DNA of 36,276 nt from JBBSOW01 sp038259365. GTDB taxonomy: Bacteria; Actinomycetota; Actinomycetes; Propionibacteriales; Propionibacteriaceae. Below are positions 17,101-24,350 of the stretch, piece by piece. The first letter of the stretch is position 1. The number at the start of each line of letters is the position of its first letter. A program made the translations under genes and the position numbers. Below the pieces are notes generated by a model, which saw only the letters and a program-made list of their open reading frames with translations, made no database searches and was not told the DNA's origin. Location of the stretch: contig JBBSOW010000025.1 in assembly GCA_038259365.1 (NCBI GenBank), positions 1 to 36,276 on the forward strand, written 5' to 3'.

Positions 17101-20100
17101 GGAGTCGCTGACGACCGGCTGCCCGGTCAGGTCCGACCACGTGGCGACAACCCCGCGCTCGCGGGTGTCGAAGACGACGCTGCGAAGTCTCGTCAGGTCC
17201 GACTCGACCCGTGCGGTGCGTGAATCGGCCTCGCCGTTGTCCGACTGGGCAAGCACCACTCGACCCAGCGTGTCGAGGTATCCGATGGAGGGGGTGGCCG
17301 CGTTGCGGGCGGCCACCCAGGCTGCCCGGGTCTGCGTGTCCGTCGGCTCCGCTCCGGCCGGGTCAGGGCTTCCGCGTTCGGCGTACCAAAGGCTGTCCAA
17401 CACGGTGTCCACGGCGTCGTGGCTGATGATCCGCCACGGTGTGATCTCCACCCTGGCGAACGTGCCATCGGGACGCTCGACCTGCTCCCGGCGACCCAAC
17501 GGGTCGTAGCGCACGAGATCACTGACCCCGGCCTGGACCAGCGTTGCGGCCCGGTCGCACTCGGCGGTATCGGAGAAGTATGGCTCGTACTGGCGAATCG
17601 GCAGGCCCTTGTTGTTCAGCACCGTCCGACCGGTGCCGACCCAGCGCGGGGCGGGTGTCGTGTCGACCTCAGTCACTGCCGCGGTCGCCTCGTCCCAATG
17701 AGAGGCCAACCCGGGCGAAGCTTGAGCCTTGGTCGCCAGCACTCCACCGCCACCGTCGAAATAGGTCCGCGACTCCTGCCAGCGCGGGTTCGCTGCCCCG
17801 TGCTGTTCGCGCGCCTCCACCCGGACCACGGCAGGCAACCCCGCATCTCGCCACCGGTTCAGTGAATAGCTCAGCCGCACGGTGGGATCGTCCAGGGTGT
17901 CGCCCTCGCCGGCGCCGTCCTGGCCCATGGTGGCCGATGCGACGACGCAGCCGAGCGGATCGAAGCGGCAGGCCGACCGGTTGCCGTTGACGTCGGTGAT
18001 CTGGCTGACCTCCAGGGCTCGGAGGTCGTAGTCGGCTTCGCTCCGGTGGCCTCGAGCATTGGTCACGCCGGTAACCAACAGGTCGTGGAGACGCTCGACC
18101 GTGGTCGTGCCACCCATTGCGTCGACCATTCTCACCGGCTGCAGGAAGTGCTCGCGCGCATCGGCCGCGTACTCCATATGTCCCGAGGGCAACCACCAGC
18201 CGTCCTCGCCAGCGAGGTGCACATATCCCGCGTCGAGCAGGGCGGCGTCGTCGATGCTCGGGCCCAGCCAATCGCCCGCCAAGGCGGCAGTGAGCGCAAG
18301 TTGATGGCTCTCCCGCGGCAGCCCGTGGGCGGCCTGCTGTCCGACGGGCAGCGCAGCGCCGAGATCGTCGGTCAGGAAGGTCCTGCGGGACTCGCCGAGC
18401 AGCCGACGGAAAAGGCCGCCCGGGACCGTGGCGCCCGGATCGAGGTCTGTCGCGGCACCAAAACCCGTCCGTAGGTCTGCCGCGACGGCTGCGGTGCCGG
18501 CGGGCACGTCGATGCCGGTCAGCTGATAGCTTCGGGTGCGCCAGGGGACTCCGAGCCGGTGCCGGTCCGCACCGGTGATGTCGACCGTCAATTCCTGCGC
18601 GCTGATCGTCACGGTGAGGACTTGCTGGGCGGCGCGGACGGTCGCCGGCAAGCTGGCGTCGTCGATCCTACGCGGATGAGTGATACTGGCGGCCAGGAGG
18701 ACACGGCCCCGGTCGTCGGTGTCCAGCACGACGCTCTGGCTGACCCGTGGGTCGGCCAGGTCGCGCTCGGTCTGATAGCTGACCTCGCCGGCGGGGATTA
18801 CCTGGAAGACCGGAGGCTCCCGGGTCGACCGGCCGGGCCGGGCCCGAGGTTCCGCGCCGCCCGGCTGGAGCAGTCGCAGCTCGACCGTGCGTTCGGTAAC
18901 CAGGTAGGGGATACCGGCGAGCTCAGAACCGTCTTCGGCGTAGGTCTCGGACCGAAGCTCGAGCCCGGCCAGCGCTCGGGTGGCCCAACGTAGCCCGTCG
19001 GCGTCGAGGTCGGCTGGAAGGTCGGGCTCGGGCAGGACCGGTGCCTGCACGTCCGCGTACTGCCCGCGCGCGGTATGCAGCACCGCCGCCTCCTCGGCGA
19101 ACGCGGCGCCAGTGTGGAACCAGCGCCTGACCAGCACTGGCGGCAGGTTCTCTGGCCCGTCGACGAAGGCTTGCGTGTCGCGCTCGTCGATCCGGCCGAA
19201 GCCCATGAACTGGCGGTCCGCACCCTCGTAGCGGCCGAGGTGATAGCTGCGGGTGGCCGTGACTGTGGTGTCGCGGATCGCGTCATGGGTAACCACCTCG
19301 CTGAGGCACTGGACGGGGAACGGCAGTCGGCTAGGCCATGGTGAGCCGTCCAGGGCGTCTCGGAGACCGTAAGCGGTGGAGGGAGTGTAGCCGAGGCTGA
19401 CGGAGCACCCGAACCCGTTCTCGTAGGAGGAAAGCAGGTACGGCTTGCCAGAAGTGGCGAGATCCAGGTAGTGCATCACCAGCCCGTCGGGAGCCGGTGC
19501 CGCGGTGGACCAGACCAAGGCGCCGGTGCCGCAGCCGAACAGGTCGACTACCGCGGCCCTGGTCAGTTGGTCGGGCGCGGGAACGCCTCGGAGCACCGTC
19601 GCCGGGGACCAGGAGTTGCCGGAGCGGTTGCGATACAGCCTGGTTTGGTCCGAGGCCAGGTAGATGAGGTCGACCGGGCCGGTGCCGTCAACGTCGGCGA
19701 GCAGCACCCGGGACGGGTCGAAGCAGTCGATCGCGTCGAGTACCGGGCTCGTGTCCATCACCACCCGGCCGCCGAAGCGGCCGTGGCCGAGGTTGGGGCG
19801 ATAGCTGACGACGGTCCGGCTGACCTCTACGAGGTCGGCGAGGCCGTCGCCATCGAGGTCGGCCAGCAGCACTGCCCGGTGCTGGTCGGCGTGCAGCAGC
19901 AGCGGGTCGTCGACGCCCGAGTCCGACGGGGCATCGATATGGGTAGGTCTGGCTGCGGCGAAACCCTCGACCCCGCGACCCGGGTGCCACCGTGGCGCTA
20001 GGCCGTCCGCGAGCAACAGGTCGAGCGAGCCGTCTCCGGTGAGATCCACCAGCGTGCGGCTGGTGTCCTGGTGTCCACGAGCCGGGTCGTCACCCACCGC

Positions 20101-21765
20101 GGCCAGCCGCGCTGCCGTCGGGAACGGGCGGTAGGGCTGCCAGCTGGCGCCGGACCGTAGCGCGGCCCCCGGAGCGATGCCGTCCAGCAGCAGCAGGTCG
20201 ACTCGACCGTCACCGTCCACGTCGACCAGCGCGGGCGGGTGGGTGACCTGACCCGCCTTGGGTTCGGACGTCAGGTGTGGCAGGCCGGCGGGGAGGTCGA
20301 CGACGGGAACCGCGGCCGCGAACCTGGCTCGTGGGGTTCCCGGTTGGGCGTCGGCCAGGGGACCCAGATTGCGTTTGTAGTACCAGACTCCTTGGCGACG
20401 GGCCAGGATGCCCGGCGCTCCGTCGCCGTCCAGGTCGACCCACTCGTAGTCGGTTCCGTCGATGCCGACGGGAGAGCCCACCAGTTGAGCAAGGTCCACC
20501 GGCTCGATGTGCCCGGAGAGCTGCGGGGAGACGTAGGAGAACCGAATCGCTGGGAGGTCGGCGGTTGCGCCGTTCTCAGCGTGCCCGGTGCGGGTCACCT
20601 GGGTCAGGAGGGAGACAACTTCCTGGTCGTCTCCGTCGTAGTCCAGCCGGGTGCTCCGGACCAAGACGGGGGCCGGGCCGAGTTCCGCAAAGGCATGGAA
20701 CACCAAGGCCCGGCGGCAACGCCGGTAGGTGCGGATTTCGAACCCGGCGCGGTGGTCCGAGGAGGGGTCGGGCCGAACCGGCCAGTCCGTGTCGGGATCC
20801 AGGCCCGGGTCGGCGTCGTCATGGTCGCCATAGTCGAGGACCAGGTGAAACAACCAGTCGTCCGGCTCCGGACTCGGATCGGCAGCGGCCCCTGGCGCGG
20901 GCAGGTAGGGGGTGCGGTTGCCGTAGGACACCAGCCGCAGGTAGCGGTTGGCCGTCCTCATCAGCGCGGTCCGCGGCGCCTCGTGCACGGCACGCGGGTC
21001 GACCCCGGTGGAGTCTTCGCTCCGGTAGCGGTACCGGATGGCGTTGCCGCGGTCATCGTAGGACAGGCAGGGCAGCCAACGTGTGATCCGGCGCGGGTCG
21101 GCGGGATCGAATACCCGGCTTTCGGCGTCGTTGCCGTACCAGGTGGTCACATTCGCGCCGGTGATCACGCGCCACCGAACATTCGCGCTGTCCACGGTGT
21201 CAGCCCAACGCTCGATCCGCGCGTACGCCGCCTCAACCTGTGGCCGGTAGGTGGTGATCGCGAAGACGGTGCCGTGCACCGCCCGGGTGAGTTGCTGGAC
21301 TTGACCGTGGTCGTCGCGGGCGCGCACCAACCGGGTGCCCGACAGCATCACCTCATCGTCGCCGTCATAGCTCGGCACGCCGGACTCGGTACGTAACCGG
21401 ACAAGATCGAGCGAGAGGTCCCAGCCCAAACCGTACGGTCCCGTCCCACTCGAGGAGGAATAGCTGAGTGAAAGACCGGGGGTGAATCCGGCGCGGCCAG
21501 CCGGAACATCGAAGGAGATCGACAGTGCGGCACCGCCGGTCACCGTCGCGCTGAACGTCTCGCCAAGTCCACGGATTGCCCCGCCACCGCGCGGTAGTTC
21601 GATGGAGGGCGCCGCCACCGACCAGGCGTCGCCGCTGGGTCCGAACGCCACGGACCCAGGGCCCGAGCGTCGGGGTCCCGACTCACCGCCCGGTGAACGG
21701 CCAAACGCAGCTGGGCCGCTCGCTGGGCCTTGTCCCGTCCCACCGCTGGGGACGACGGCGGCCAC
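14179..21765 (-). CDS. Fused TcB-TcC toxin protein (SpvB / FG-GAP / RHS with variable C-terminal toxin)
   Basis: A 2528-aa protein holding both cocoon subunits of a Tc toxin. Residues about 50-400 match SpvB (SISFDVPAG, LSLSYSSSSG, GPYGLGWDLSL). FG-GAP-like propeller blades follow (about 430-720: LVDVDGDGRVDLLLLDG, LVDLTGDGSLDLLLADG, LADLDGDGLADLV), the part that docks on TcA. TcB middle domains and RHS/YD repeats run to about 2100 (YDPLGRREQVERPDGT, YDDLGNVTQVRHL). The RHS core ends with DPAGYVDGLNLYRYAKNNP and DPSGL near residue 2140, where TcC proteins self-cleave. The remaining about 385 aa are the variable toxin: a linker, ENEHVMP near 2240, an N/H/N/N-rich stretch near 2285-2310, then Ala-rich and glycine-zipper segments to the end. 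The GTG at 21765 follows an in-frame stop by three codons; the ribosome site is weak, so the exact start is uncertain. Confidence 0.9.
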   Translation of the reverse strand: MAAVVPSGGTGQGPASGPAAFGRSPGGESGPRRSGPGSVAFGPSGDAWSVAAPSIELPRGGGAIRGLGETFSATVTGGAALSISFDVPAGRAGFTPGLSLSYSSSSGTGPYGLGWDLSLDLVRLRTESGVPSYDGDDEVMLSGTRLVRARDDHGQVQQLTRAVHGTVFAITTYRPQVEAAYARIERWADTVDSANVRWRVITGANVTTWYGNDAESRVFDPADPRRITRWLPCLSYDDRGNAIRYRYRSEDSTGVDPRAVHEAPRTALMRTANRYLRLVSYGNRTPYLPAPGAAADPSPEPDDWLFHLVLDYGDHDDADPGLDPDTDWPVRPDPSSDHRAGFEIRTYRRCRRALVFHAFAELGPAPVLVRSTRLDYDGDDQEVVSLLTQVTRTGHAENGATADLPAIRFSYVSPQLSGHIEPVDLAQLVGSPVGIDGTDYEWVDLDGDGAPGILARRQGVWYYKRNLGPLADAQPGTPRARFAAAVPVVDLPAGLPHLTSEPKAGQVTHPPALVDVDGDGRVDLLLLDGIAPGAALRSGASWQPYRPFPTAARLAAVGDDPARGHQDTSRTLVDLTGDGSLDLLLADGLAPRWHPGRGVEGFAAARPTHIDAPSDSGVDDPLLLHADQHRAVLLADLDGDGLADLVEVSRTVVSYRPNLGHGRFGGRVVMDTSPVLDAIDCFDPSRVLLADVDGTGPVDLIYLASDQTRLYRNRSGNSWSPATVLRGVPAPDQLTRAAVVDLFGCGTGALVWSTAAPAPDGLVMHYLDLATSGKPYLLSSYENGFGCSVSLGYTPSTAYGLRDALDGSPWPSRLPFPVQCLSEVVTHDAIRDTTVTATRSYHLGRYEGADRQFMGFGRIDERDTQAFVDGPENLPPVLVRRWFHTGAAFAEEAAVLHTARGQYADVQAPVLPEPDLPADLDADGLRWATRALAGLELRSETYAEDGSELAGIPYLVTERTVELRLLQPGGAEPRARPGRSTREPPVFQVIPAGEVSYQTERDLADPRVSQSVVLDTDDRGRVLLAASITHPRRIDDASLPATVRAAQQVLTVTISAQELTVDITGADRHRLGVPWRTRSYQLTGIDVPAGTAAVAADLRTGFGAATDLDPGATVPGGLFRRLLGESRRTFLTDDLGAALPVGQQAAHGLPRESHQLALTAALAGDWLGPSIDDAALLDAGYVHLAGEDGWWLPSGHMEYAADAREHFLQPVRMVDAMGGTTTVERLHDLLVTGVTNARGHRSEADYDLRALEVSQITDVNGNRSACRFDPLGCVVASATMGQDGAGEGDTLDDPTVRLSYSLNRWRDAGLPAVVRVEAREQHGAANPRWQESRTYFDGGGGVLATKAQASPGLASHWDEATAAVTEVDTTPAPRWVGTGRTVLNNKGLPIRQYEPYFSDTAECDRAATLVQAGVSDLVRYDPLGRREQVERPDGTFARVEITPWRIISHDAVDTVLDSLWYAERGSPDPAGAEPTDTQTRAAWVAARNAATPSIGYLDTLGRVVLAQSDNGEADSRTARVESDLTRLRSVVFDTRERGVVATWSDLTGQPVVSDSAERGRTVTLVDALGQQVLSVDRLGRRYTVDYDDLHRPVGVRASTGVGAPTLLSWLRYGDDLPAAAARNAVGRPVQTYDGAGRIDVAGYDLIGAPTSVGRRYVSSRSGLPDWAAVAAAADPDLVAETLLDAEVWQGRSTHDALGRATRVELPDDTVLTPVYDIGNRLVTLDVQPGGAGPVIRVIEAQESDAAGRPVMRRLGSGVLTTFVYDALSRRLDRQLTVAPVGGPLQDLGYGYDPVGNVTSVDDAAQQTRFFANAVVSPSRTFTYDALYQLTRATGRELAALGMPDANDAPAQSLPHANDLQAVRSYAQEFSYDDLGNVTQVRHLADGNGWRRRYRYAYELNAADPTNQLSATNAPGDADGIFSQAYGYDDLGNLVTLPQVTSLDWDVLGRLGGADLGGGGSASYSYGAAGGRVRKVVEQGGLLVETLYLGTTEITREWSAGGLRRERRKVRLGVDGATAARLDRVTVDNGAPASSTVLRYLHHDHLGSATLVTNESGDVVGYEEYHPYGSTAYRSAAASEDVSLRRYRFLSRERDEETGFYHLGARAYAPWLGRWISPDPAGYVDGLNLYRYAKNNPATLADPSGLQPVEWIVPSTVTTPEGFETWARGAGVQYSGTPTYDPQTKVWGVESFTRVEPGAGGSAQPLNPTTPPVSGQYGSVAPQNQQPPAQYGTPGVPGTRLTENEHVMPGQQLRDLTTNPRTGQSDYGDSQYGRDATVRVERDMALNKTHGNRGGPNADNPTTTRLRNQPGGVSYREDIFERSRQNAIRAAGATGSAVTEEAINRGILEQEGNLFNTFRGGVSNSLPSQTTGERFRESVSNTYRRVVFTMEGTNRFSEFGGAAARAFVPGFVEAEMAAVAAPYVVSSLGITNAAVNTAAAAAAAAPAATATTVLASAAGGYLVGDIVESAVTPGYGRTAGVAAGTASGAVAGAAIGAVLGSILPGPGTVAGAVIGGVVGGIAGFIGSFW

Positions 21766-21923
21766 GTCGCACGCTCAACGAGGCGCTGCGCCGATACGGG
21801 AAACAGCCTGATGCCACACCGTGAACCTCCCACCGGGAACGAGGAGGGCCCCGTTCATGATCGACCCATCACCTCAATCTCATCTTCCACCCTGCCGACT
21901 CCGCGCACAAGGGTCACGGAATG

Positions 21924-21951
21924 AAAATAGAAGAAGACGTCCACCGAGCAA
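21924..21951 (-). promoter_or_regulatory. Candidate promoter of the Tc operon
   Basis: On the minus strand TTGCTC (21951-21946) and TATTTT (21929-21924) are 16 bp apart, in the only AT-rich patch between the mini-ORF at 21964 and the TcB-TcC start. It would give a leader of about 150 bases containing an in-frame 27-codon ORF (21858-21775) that ends 9 bases before the GTG. Inferred from hexamers only. Confidence 0.3.
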
Positions 21952-21963
21952 CCACTGGGCGGG

Positions 21964-22047
21964 TTAGCCGCAGCGGACGCACACCGGCTTGGAGCCTTCG
22001 AACCCCGAGTCCATGATGCTCGTCGTCGTCGCGGCGACGACCGTCAC
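21964..22047 (-). CDS. Mini-ORF encoding a 27-aa peptide ending in CVRCG
   Basis: A GTG at 22047 is preceded by GGGAG at seven bases' distance and opens 27 codons: a Thr-rich start (VVAATTTS), IMDSGFEG in the middle and SKPVCVRCG at the end. No family is recognised. It lies between the divergent TetR gene and the Tc operon and reads towards the operon. It could be a leader peptide, a small secreted or modified peptide precursor, or a chance ORF. The good ribosome site and the CxxC ending are the only support. Confidence 0.35.
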   Translation of the reverse strand: MTVVAATTTSIMDSGFEGSKPVCVRCG

Positions 22048-22125
22048 GCTGTCACTCCCGCTTTCGAGGGTTCATCAACGGCCGGCCCCTGGCGCCTGAC
22101 CGAATGTTCAGATAGGACACTGATC

Positions 22126-22707
22126 ATGCGTTCAGTACGAACTGAGGATCAGACGGCCAAGGCTCGCATCCGAGAAGCGGCCATCGACCTGTTCGGCCGC
22201 CAAGGCTTCGGCGCCACCACGGTGCGACAGATCGCGACGCAGGCCGGGGTGAGTCAGGCGCTCGTCATGCATCACTACGGCGACAAGGAGGCGCTGCATC
22301 AGGCCTGTGACGAGTACGTGGTCGAGGAGGTGTTCGCCCACCAGGCCCACCCGGCGCACACGGATGTGTCCACCATCGATCGGCTGGTGCGCGACTCGCT
22401 GCCGGAATCGCCGTCGATCCGGTACATGGTGCGCCTGCTCACCGAGCCGAGCGACGTGGGCGACGGGCTGTGGGACAAGTTGGCCCCGGGGACCCGCGTC
22501 ATGTCGGCGGACGGTTCGACGGGGGTGAGCGCCCGCCCCGATCCCGACCGTGACGCCCAAACCCAGGTGTTGCTGGCCGTGGGAATGTCCCTCGTCGTCT
22601 TCGCTCGCCACATTGCCCGGGGACTGGGCGTCGTCGAGATGGACGCGGCCGTGCCGCATCGTGATCGTCATCGTGCGACCCGCGGCGCCGCCGCGGCCAA
22701 GGCGTAG
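22126..22707 (+). CDS. TetR-family regulator divergent from the Tc operon
   Basis: A 193-aa protein. The N-terminal 55 residues are a clear TetR domain (AKARIREAAIDLFGRQGFGATTV, IATQAGVSQALVMHHYGDKEAL). The C-terminal part (RLLTEP, LAVGMSLVVFARHIARGLG) matches actinobacterial TetR proteins that usually sit next to ABC-type exporters. It is the nearest regulator to the Tc operon and divergent from it across 360 bp, so it may control that operon, though its position equally fits a lost transporter. The ATG at 22126 is used. Its 3' end overlaps the convergent hydrolase pseudogene by 40 bp, hinting that the C-terminal tail (after about residue 168) may not be original. Confidence 0.85.
   Translation: MRSVRTEDQTAKARIREAAIDLFGRQGFGATTVRQIATQAGVSQALVMHHYGDKEALHQACDEYVVEEVFAHQAHPAHTDVSTIDRLVRDSLPESPSIRYMVRLLTEPSDVGDGLWDKLAPGTRVMSADGSTGVSARPDPDRDAQTQVLLAVGMSLVVFARHIARGLGVVEMDAAVPHRDRHRATRGAAAAKA
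22130..22142. promoter_or_regulatory. GTTC-agtac-GAAC inverted repeat at the TetR start
   Basis: A short inverted repeat overlaps codons 2-6 of the TetR gene. A related half-site (TGTTC...GGACA) lies just upstream at about 22104-22118. Together they could be an autoregulatory operator. Short arms; inferred. Confidence 0.3.
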
Positions 22708-23224
22708 GTGAACAGCGTGCGCGGTTCCACGGCCGCGAGGTAGAGGCCGATCCGCCGTGGCGTCGAGAGTCGCGAGGCGGGGTTCGGGGCGGGGAGGGAC
22801 CGCGTGGCCCCCGGCGGCGGTCCTGGCGCGGTGAGGACGGCGGCGGCGACCCGTTCGGGGTGCAGGCGAGGTAGCCGGTCACGATCCGCGCCCCCCAGGA
22901 ATGGCCGACGAGGACGACGCGCTCGGTGCCGGTGAAGGCTCGGACGGCCGCAAGGTCGTCGATGGAGCGCGTGAGCGTGTAGTCCGATATCGACGGCAAC
23001 CGGGTGGAGGCCCCGGTGCCGATCTGGTCGTATACGTAGAGGTCATGGTTGCGGGTCAGCGGGGCCAGCGCCGCGACATCGTGAGGCGGGTCCGAGATTC
23101 CGGGCCCGCCGTGCACGAAAATGACGGGCGGTCCGGTGGGGTCGGCGGTCCGGGTAAGCGACACCGCGAGCCGGGTGCCGTCGGGAAGATCGATCATCGT
23201 CGGCGCGGCGGTCGTGAGGGACAC
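22668..23224 (-). pseudogene. Frameshifted, C-truncated alpha/beta hydrolase (prolyl-aminopeptidase type)
   Basis: The first 142 or so codons (GTG at 23224) give a normal alpha/beta-hydrolase N-half: VIFVHGGPG oxyanion region, YDQIGTGAST and the nucleophile elbow VLVGHSWGARIV. Just after GYLA the frame breaks: one base is missing near 22874. The next frame continues naturally with HPERVAAAVLTAPGP, then LYLAAVEPRTLFTYALAA, to a stop at 22668. Even after repair the protein would be about 185 aa and would lack the catalytic Asp and His of the family (usually about 300 aa). It is therefore both frameshifted and truncated, and it runs into the TetR gene on the other strand. Confidence 0.75.
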
Positions 23225-23239
23225 CGGCCTGGGGAGGGC

Positions 23240-23518
23240 TCAGGCGGCGCTCAGCACCATGGCCACACCAAGCACCAGCACCGCCCCGGCCCTGGTGCTT
23301 CTCCCGGGAGATCCAGCGCTGGCGGCGTCTCGGCGCAGCCGACGCCGGTGGGGGAGGGTTGCCAGCGCCACGCTGGCCGCGATCAGGGTCGCCGCGCCGA
23401 TGACGAAGGCGGCCGCGGCCGATGAGGTGCTCCCTCGCGAGGCTCCGCGCCACCGGATTGCAGCCCAACCCCGCCGAGCGACATCGTCGTTAGCGCTGGC
23501 CGGGCGCCTCCTCTTCAT
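23240..23518 (-). CDS. Small hypothetical protein with two hydrophobic segments
   Basis: About 92 aa from the ATG at 23518. The N-terminal third is basic, followed by two short hydrophobic stretches (AAAFVIGAATLIAASVALATL and VLVLGVAMVLSAA) separated by an Arg-rich loop. No family is recognised. It could be a small membrane protein or a decayed membrane gene. The start lies inside the 36-bp palindrome with no ribosome site, so the start is doubtful. It ends 15 bp before the hydrolase pseudogene and could share its transcript. Confidence 0.35.
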   Translation of the reverse strand: MKRRRPASANDDVARRGWAAIRWRGASRGSTSSAAAAFVIGAATLIAASVALATLPHRRRLRRDAASAGSPGRSTRAGAVLVLGVAMVLSAA

Positions 23519-23545
23519 GTGTACCATATGGTACACATGAAGAGG
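23510..23545. promoter_or_regulatory. 36-bp perfect palindrome in a divergent promoter region
   Basis: All 18 base pairs around the centre (23527/23528) match: the core is TGTACCATATGGTACA and the arms extend to CCTCTTCA/TGAAGAGG. It lies between a minus-strand small gene and a plus-strand SRPBCC stub/TetR pair. Its length and perfection suit an operator for a dimeric TetR-type regulator, most simply the TetR at 23697. On RNA it would also form a long hairpin just before the ribosome site GAGGGG of the SRPBCC stub. Confidence 0.75.
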
Positions 23546-23553
23546 GGAAAGCG

Positions 23554-23700
23554 ATGAGATCATTCACGAGCAGCATCCACATCGACGCGCCGCGCGAGGC
23601 GGTCTGGACGGTGCTGATCGACGTGGAAAGCATGCCGGAGTGGACAGAGTCCATGTCATCGGTACGGATCAGCGAAGCGATGTCTCGGCGTGACTCGTGA
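23554..23700 (+). pseudogene. Truncated SRPBCC (START-like) protein
   Basis: A 48-codon ORF with a good ribosome site (GAGGGG, seven bases). The first 38 residues are a typical SRPBCC N-terminus (SIHIDAPREAVWTVLIDVESMPEWTESM). The domain normally needs about 140-150 residues, so only the first strand and helices remain before SEAMSRRDS and the stop. The stop overlaps the GTG of the TetR gene as GTGA, which suggests an internal deletion joined the stub to the regulator. As it stands it can hardly fold as a ligand-binding domain, but its translation may still drive the TetR gene. Confidence 0.65.
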
Positions 23701-24311
23701 CGGGCTCTGACGAGACTCGACCCACGATGGCCGACGACGGCGTTTCCTCAGAGAGCTCCAACGGGATCGAGGCACGGGTCAGCCTGCTCGACACGGCCAT
23801 CGAGGTCATGGCTTCCGAGGGCGCCACCCGCTGGACGTTACGGGGACTGGCGCGGCGCATAGGGACCAGCCACCGCATGATCATCTACCACTTTGGCTCA
23901 CTGGAGGGTCTGCTCGTCTCCGTGGTCGGCGAGGTCGAGCAGCGGCAGTTGAGCCGTCGGGCGAGGCTGGCCGTGGAGTTCGAGGATCCAGCCGATGCGG
24001 CCCGCGCGTTGTGGCGCGAACTGTCGGACCCGTCCATGGCGGCGTATGAACGGCTCTTCTTCGAGCTCTACGCGGCGGGCCTCCAGGGTGAGGCGTACGC
24101 GGCGCCTCTGGTCAGATCCGCGGTGCAGCACTGGGTGGAGCCTCTCACCGAGGCGTTCGCGCAGGCCACAGAGGACCGCGACCAGGCCGCCGTGGACGCG
24201 CGCCTCGGCCTGGCCGTGATCCGCGGGCTCTTGTTGGATCAGCTGGCCACCGGCGACCGAGTGGCGGCCGAAGCGGCACATGAACGCTATCTCCAACTTT
24301 ACTTAGCGTGA
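23697..24311 (+). CDS. TetR-family regulator
   Basis: A 204-aa protein. The helix-turn-helix lies at residues about 28-75 (LLDTAIEVMASEGATRWTLRGLARRIGTSHRMIIYHFGSLEGLL). A C-terminal TetR domain follows (YERLFFELYAAGLQG, LGLAVIRGLLLDQLATGD), typical of small actinobacterial regulators. The GTG at 23697 overlaps the SRPBCC-stub stop by four bases and is used here; an internal ATG at 23727 is possible. It is the obvious candidate binder of the 36-bp palindrome 150 bp upstream. Confidence 0.8.
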   Translation: MTGSDETRPTMADDGVSSESSNGIEARVSLLDTAIEVMASEGATRWTLRGLARRIGTSHRMIIYHFGSLEGLLVSVVGEVEQRQLSRRARLAVEFEDPADAARALWRELSDPSMAAYERLFFELYAAGLQGEAYAAPLVRSAVQHWVEPLTEAFAQATEDRDQAAVDARLGLAVIRGLLLDQLATGDRVAAEAAHERYLQLYLA

Positions 24312-24350
24312 CGACCTCACACGGTCCACGGTCGGGGCCGTCGAGGCAGA

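Noticed and set aside
20239..21396. A 385-codon plus-strand open frame opposite the SpvB region
   Set aside because: Antisense to SpvB/FG-GAP coding with no family match.
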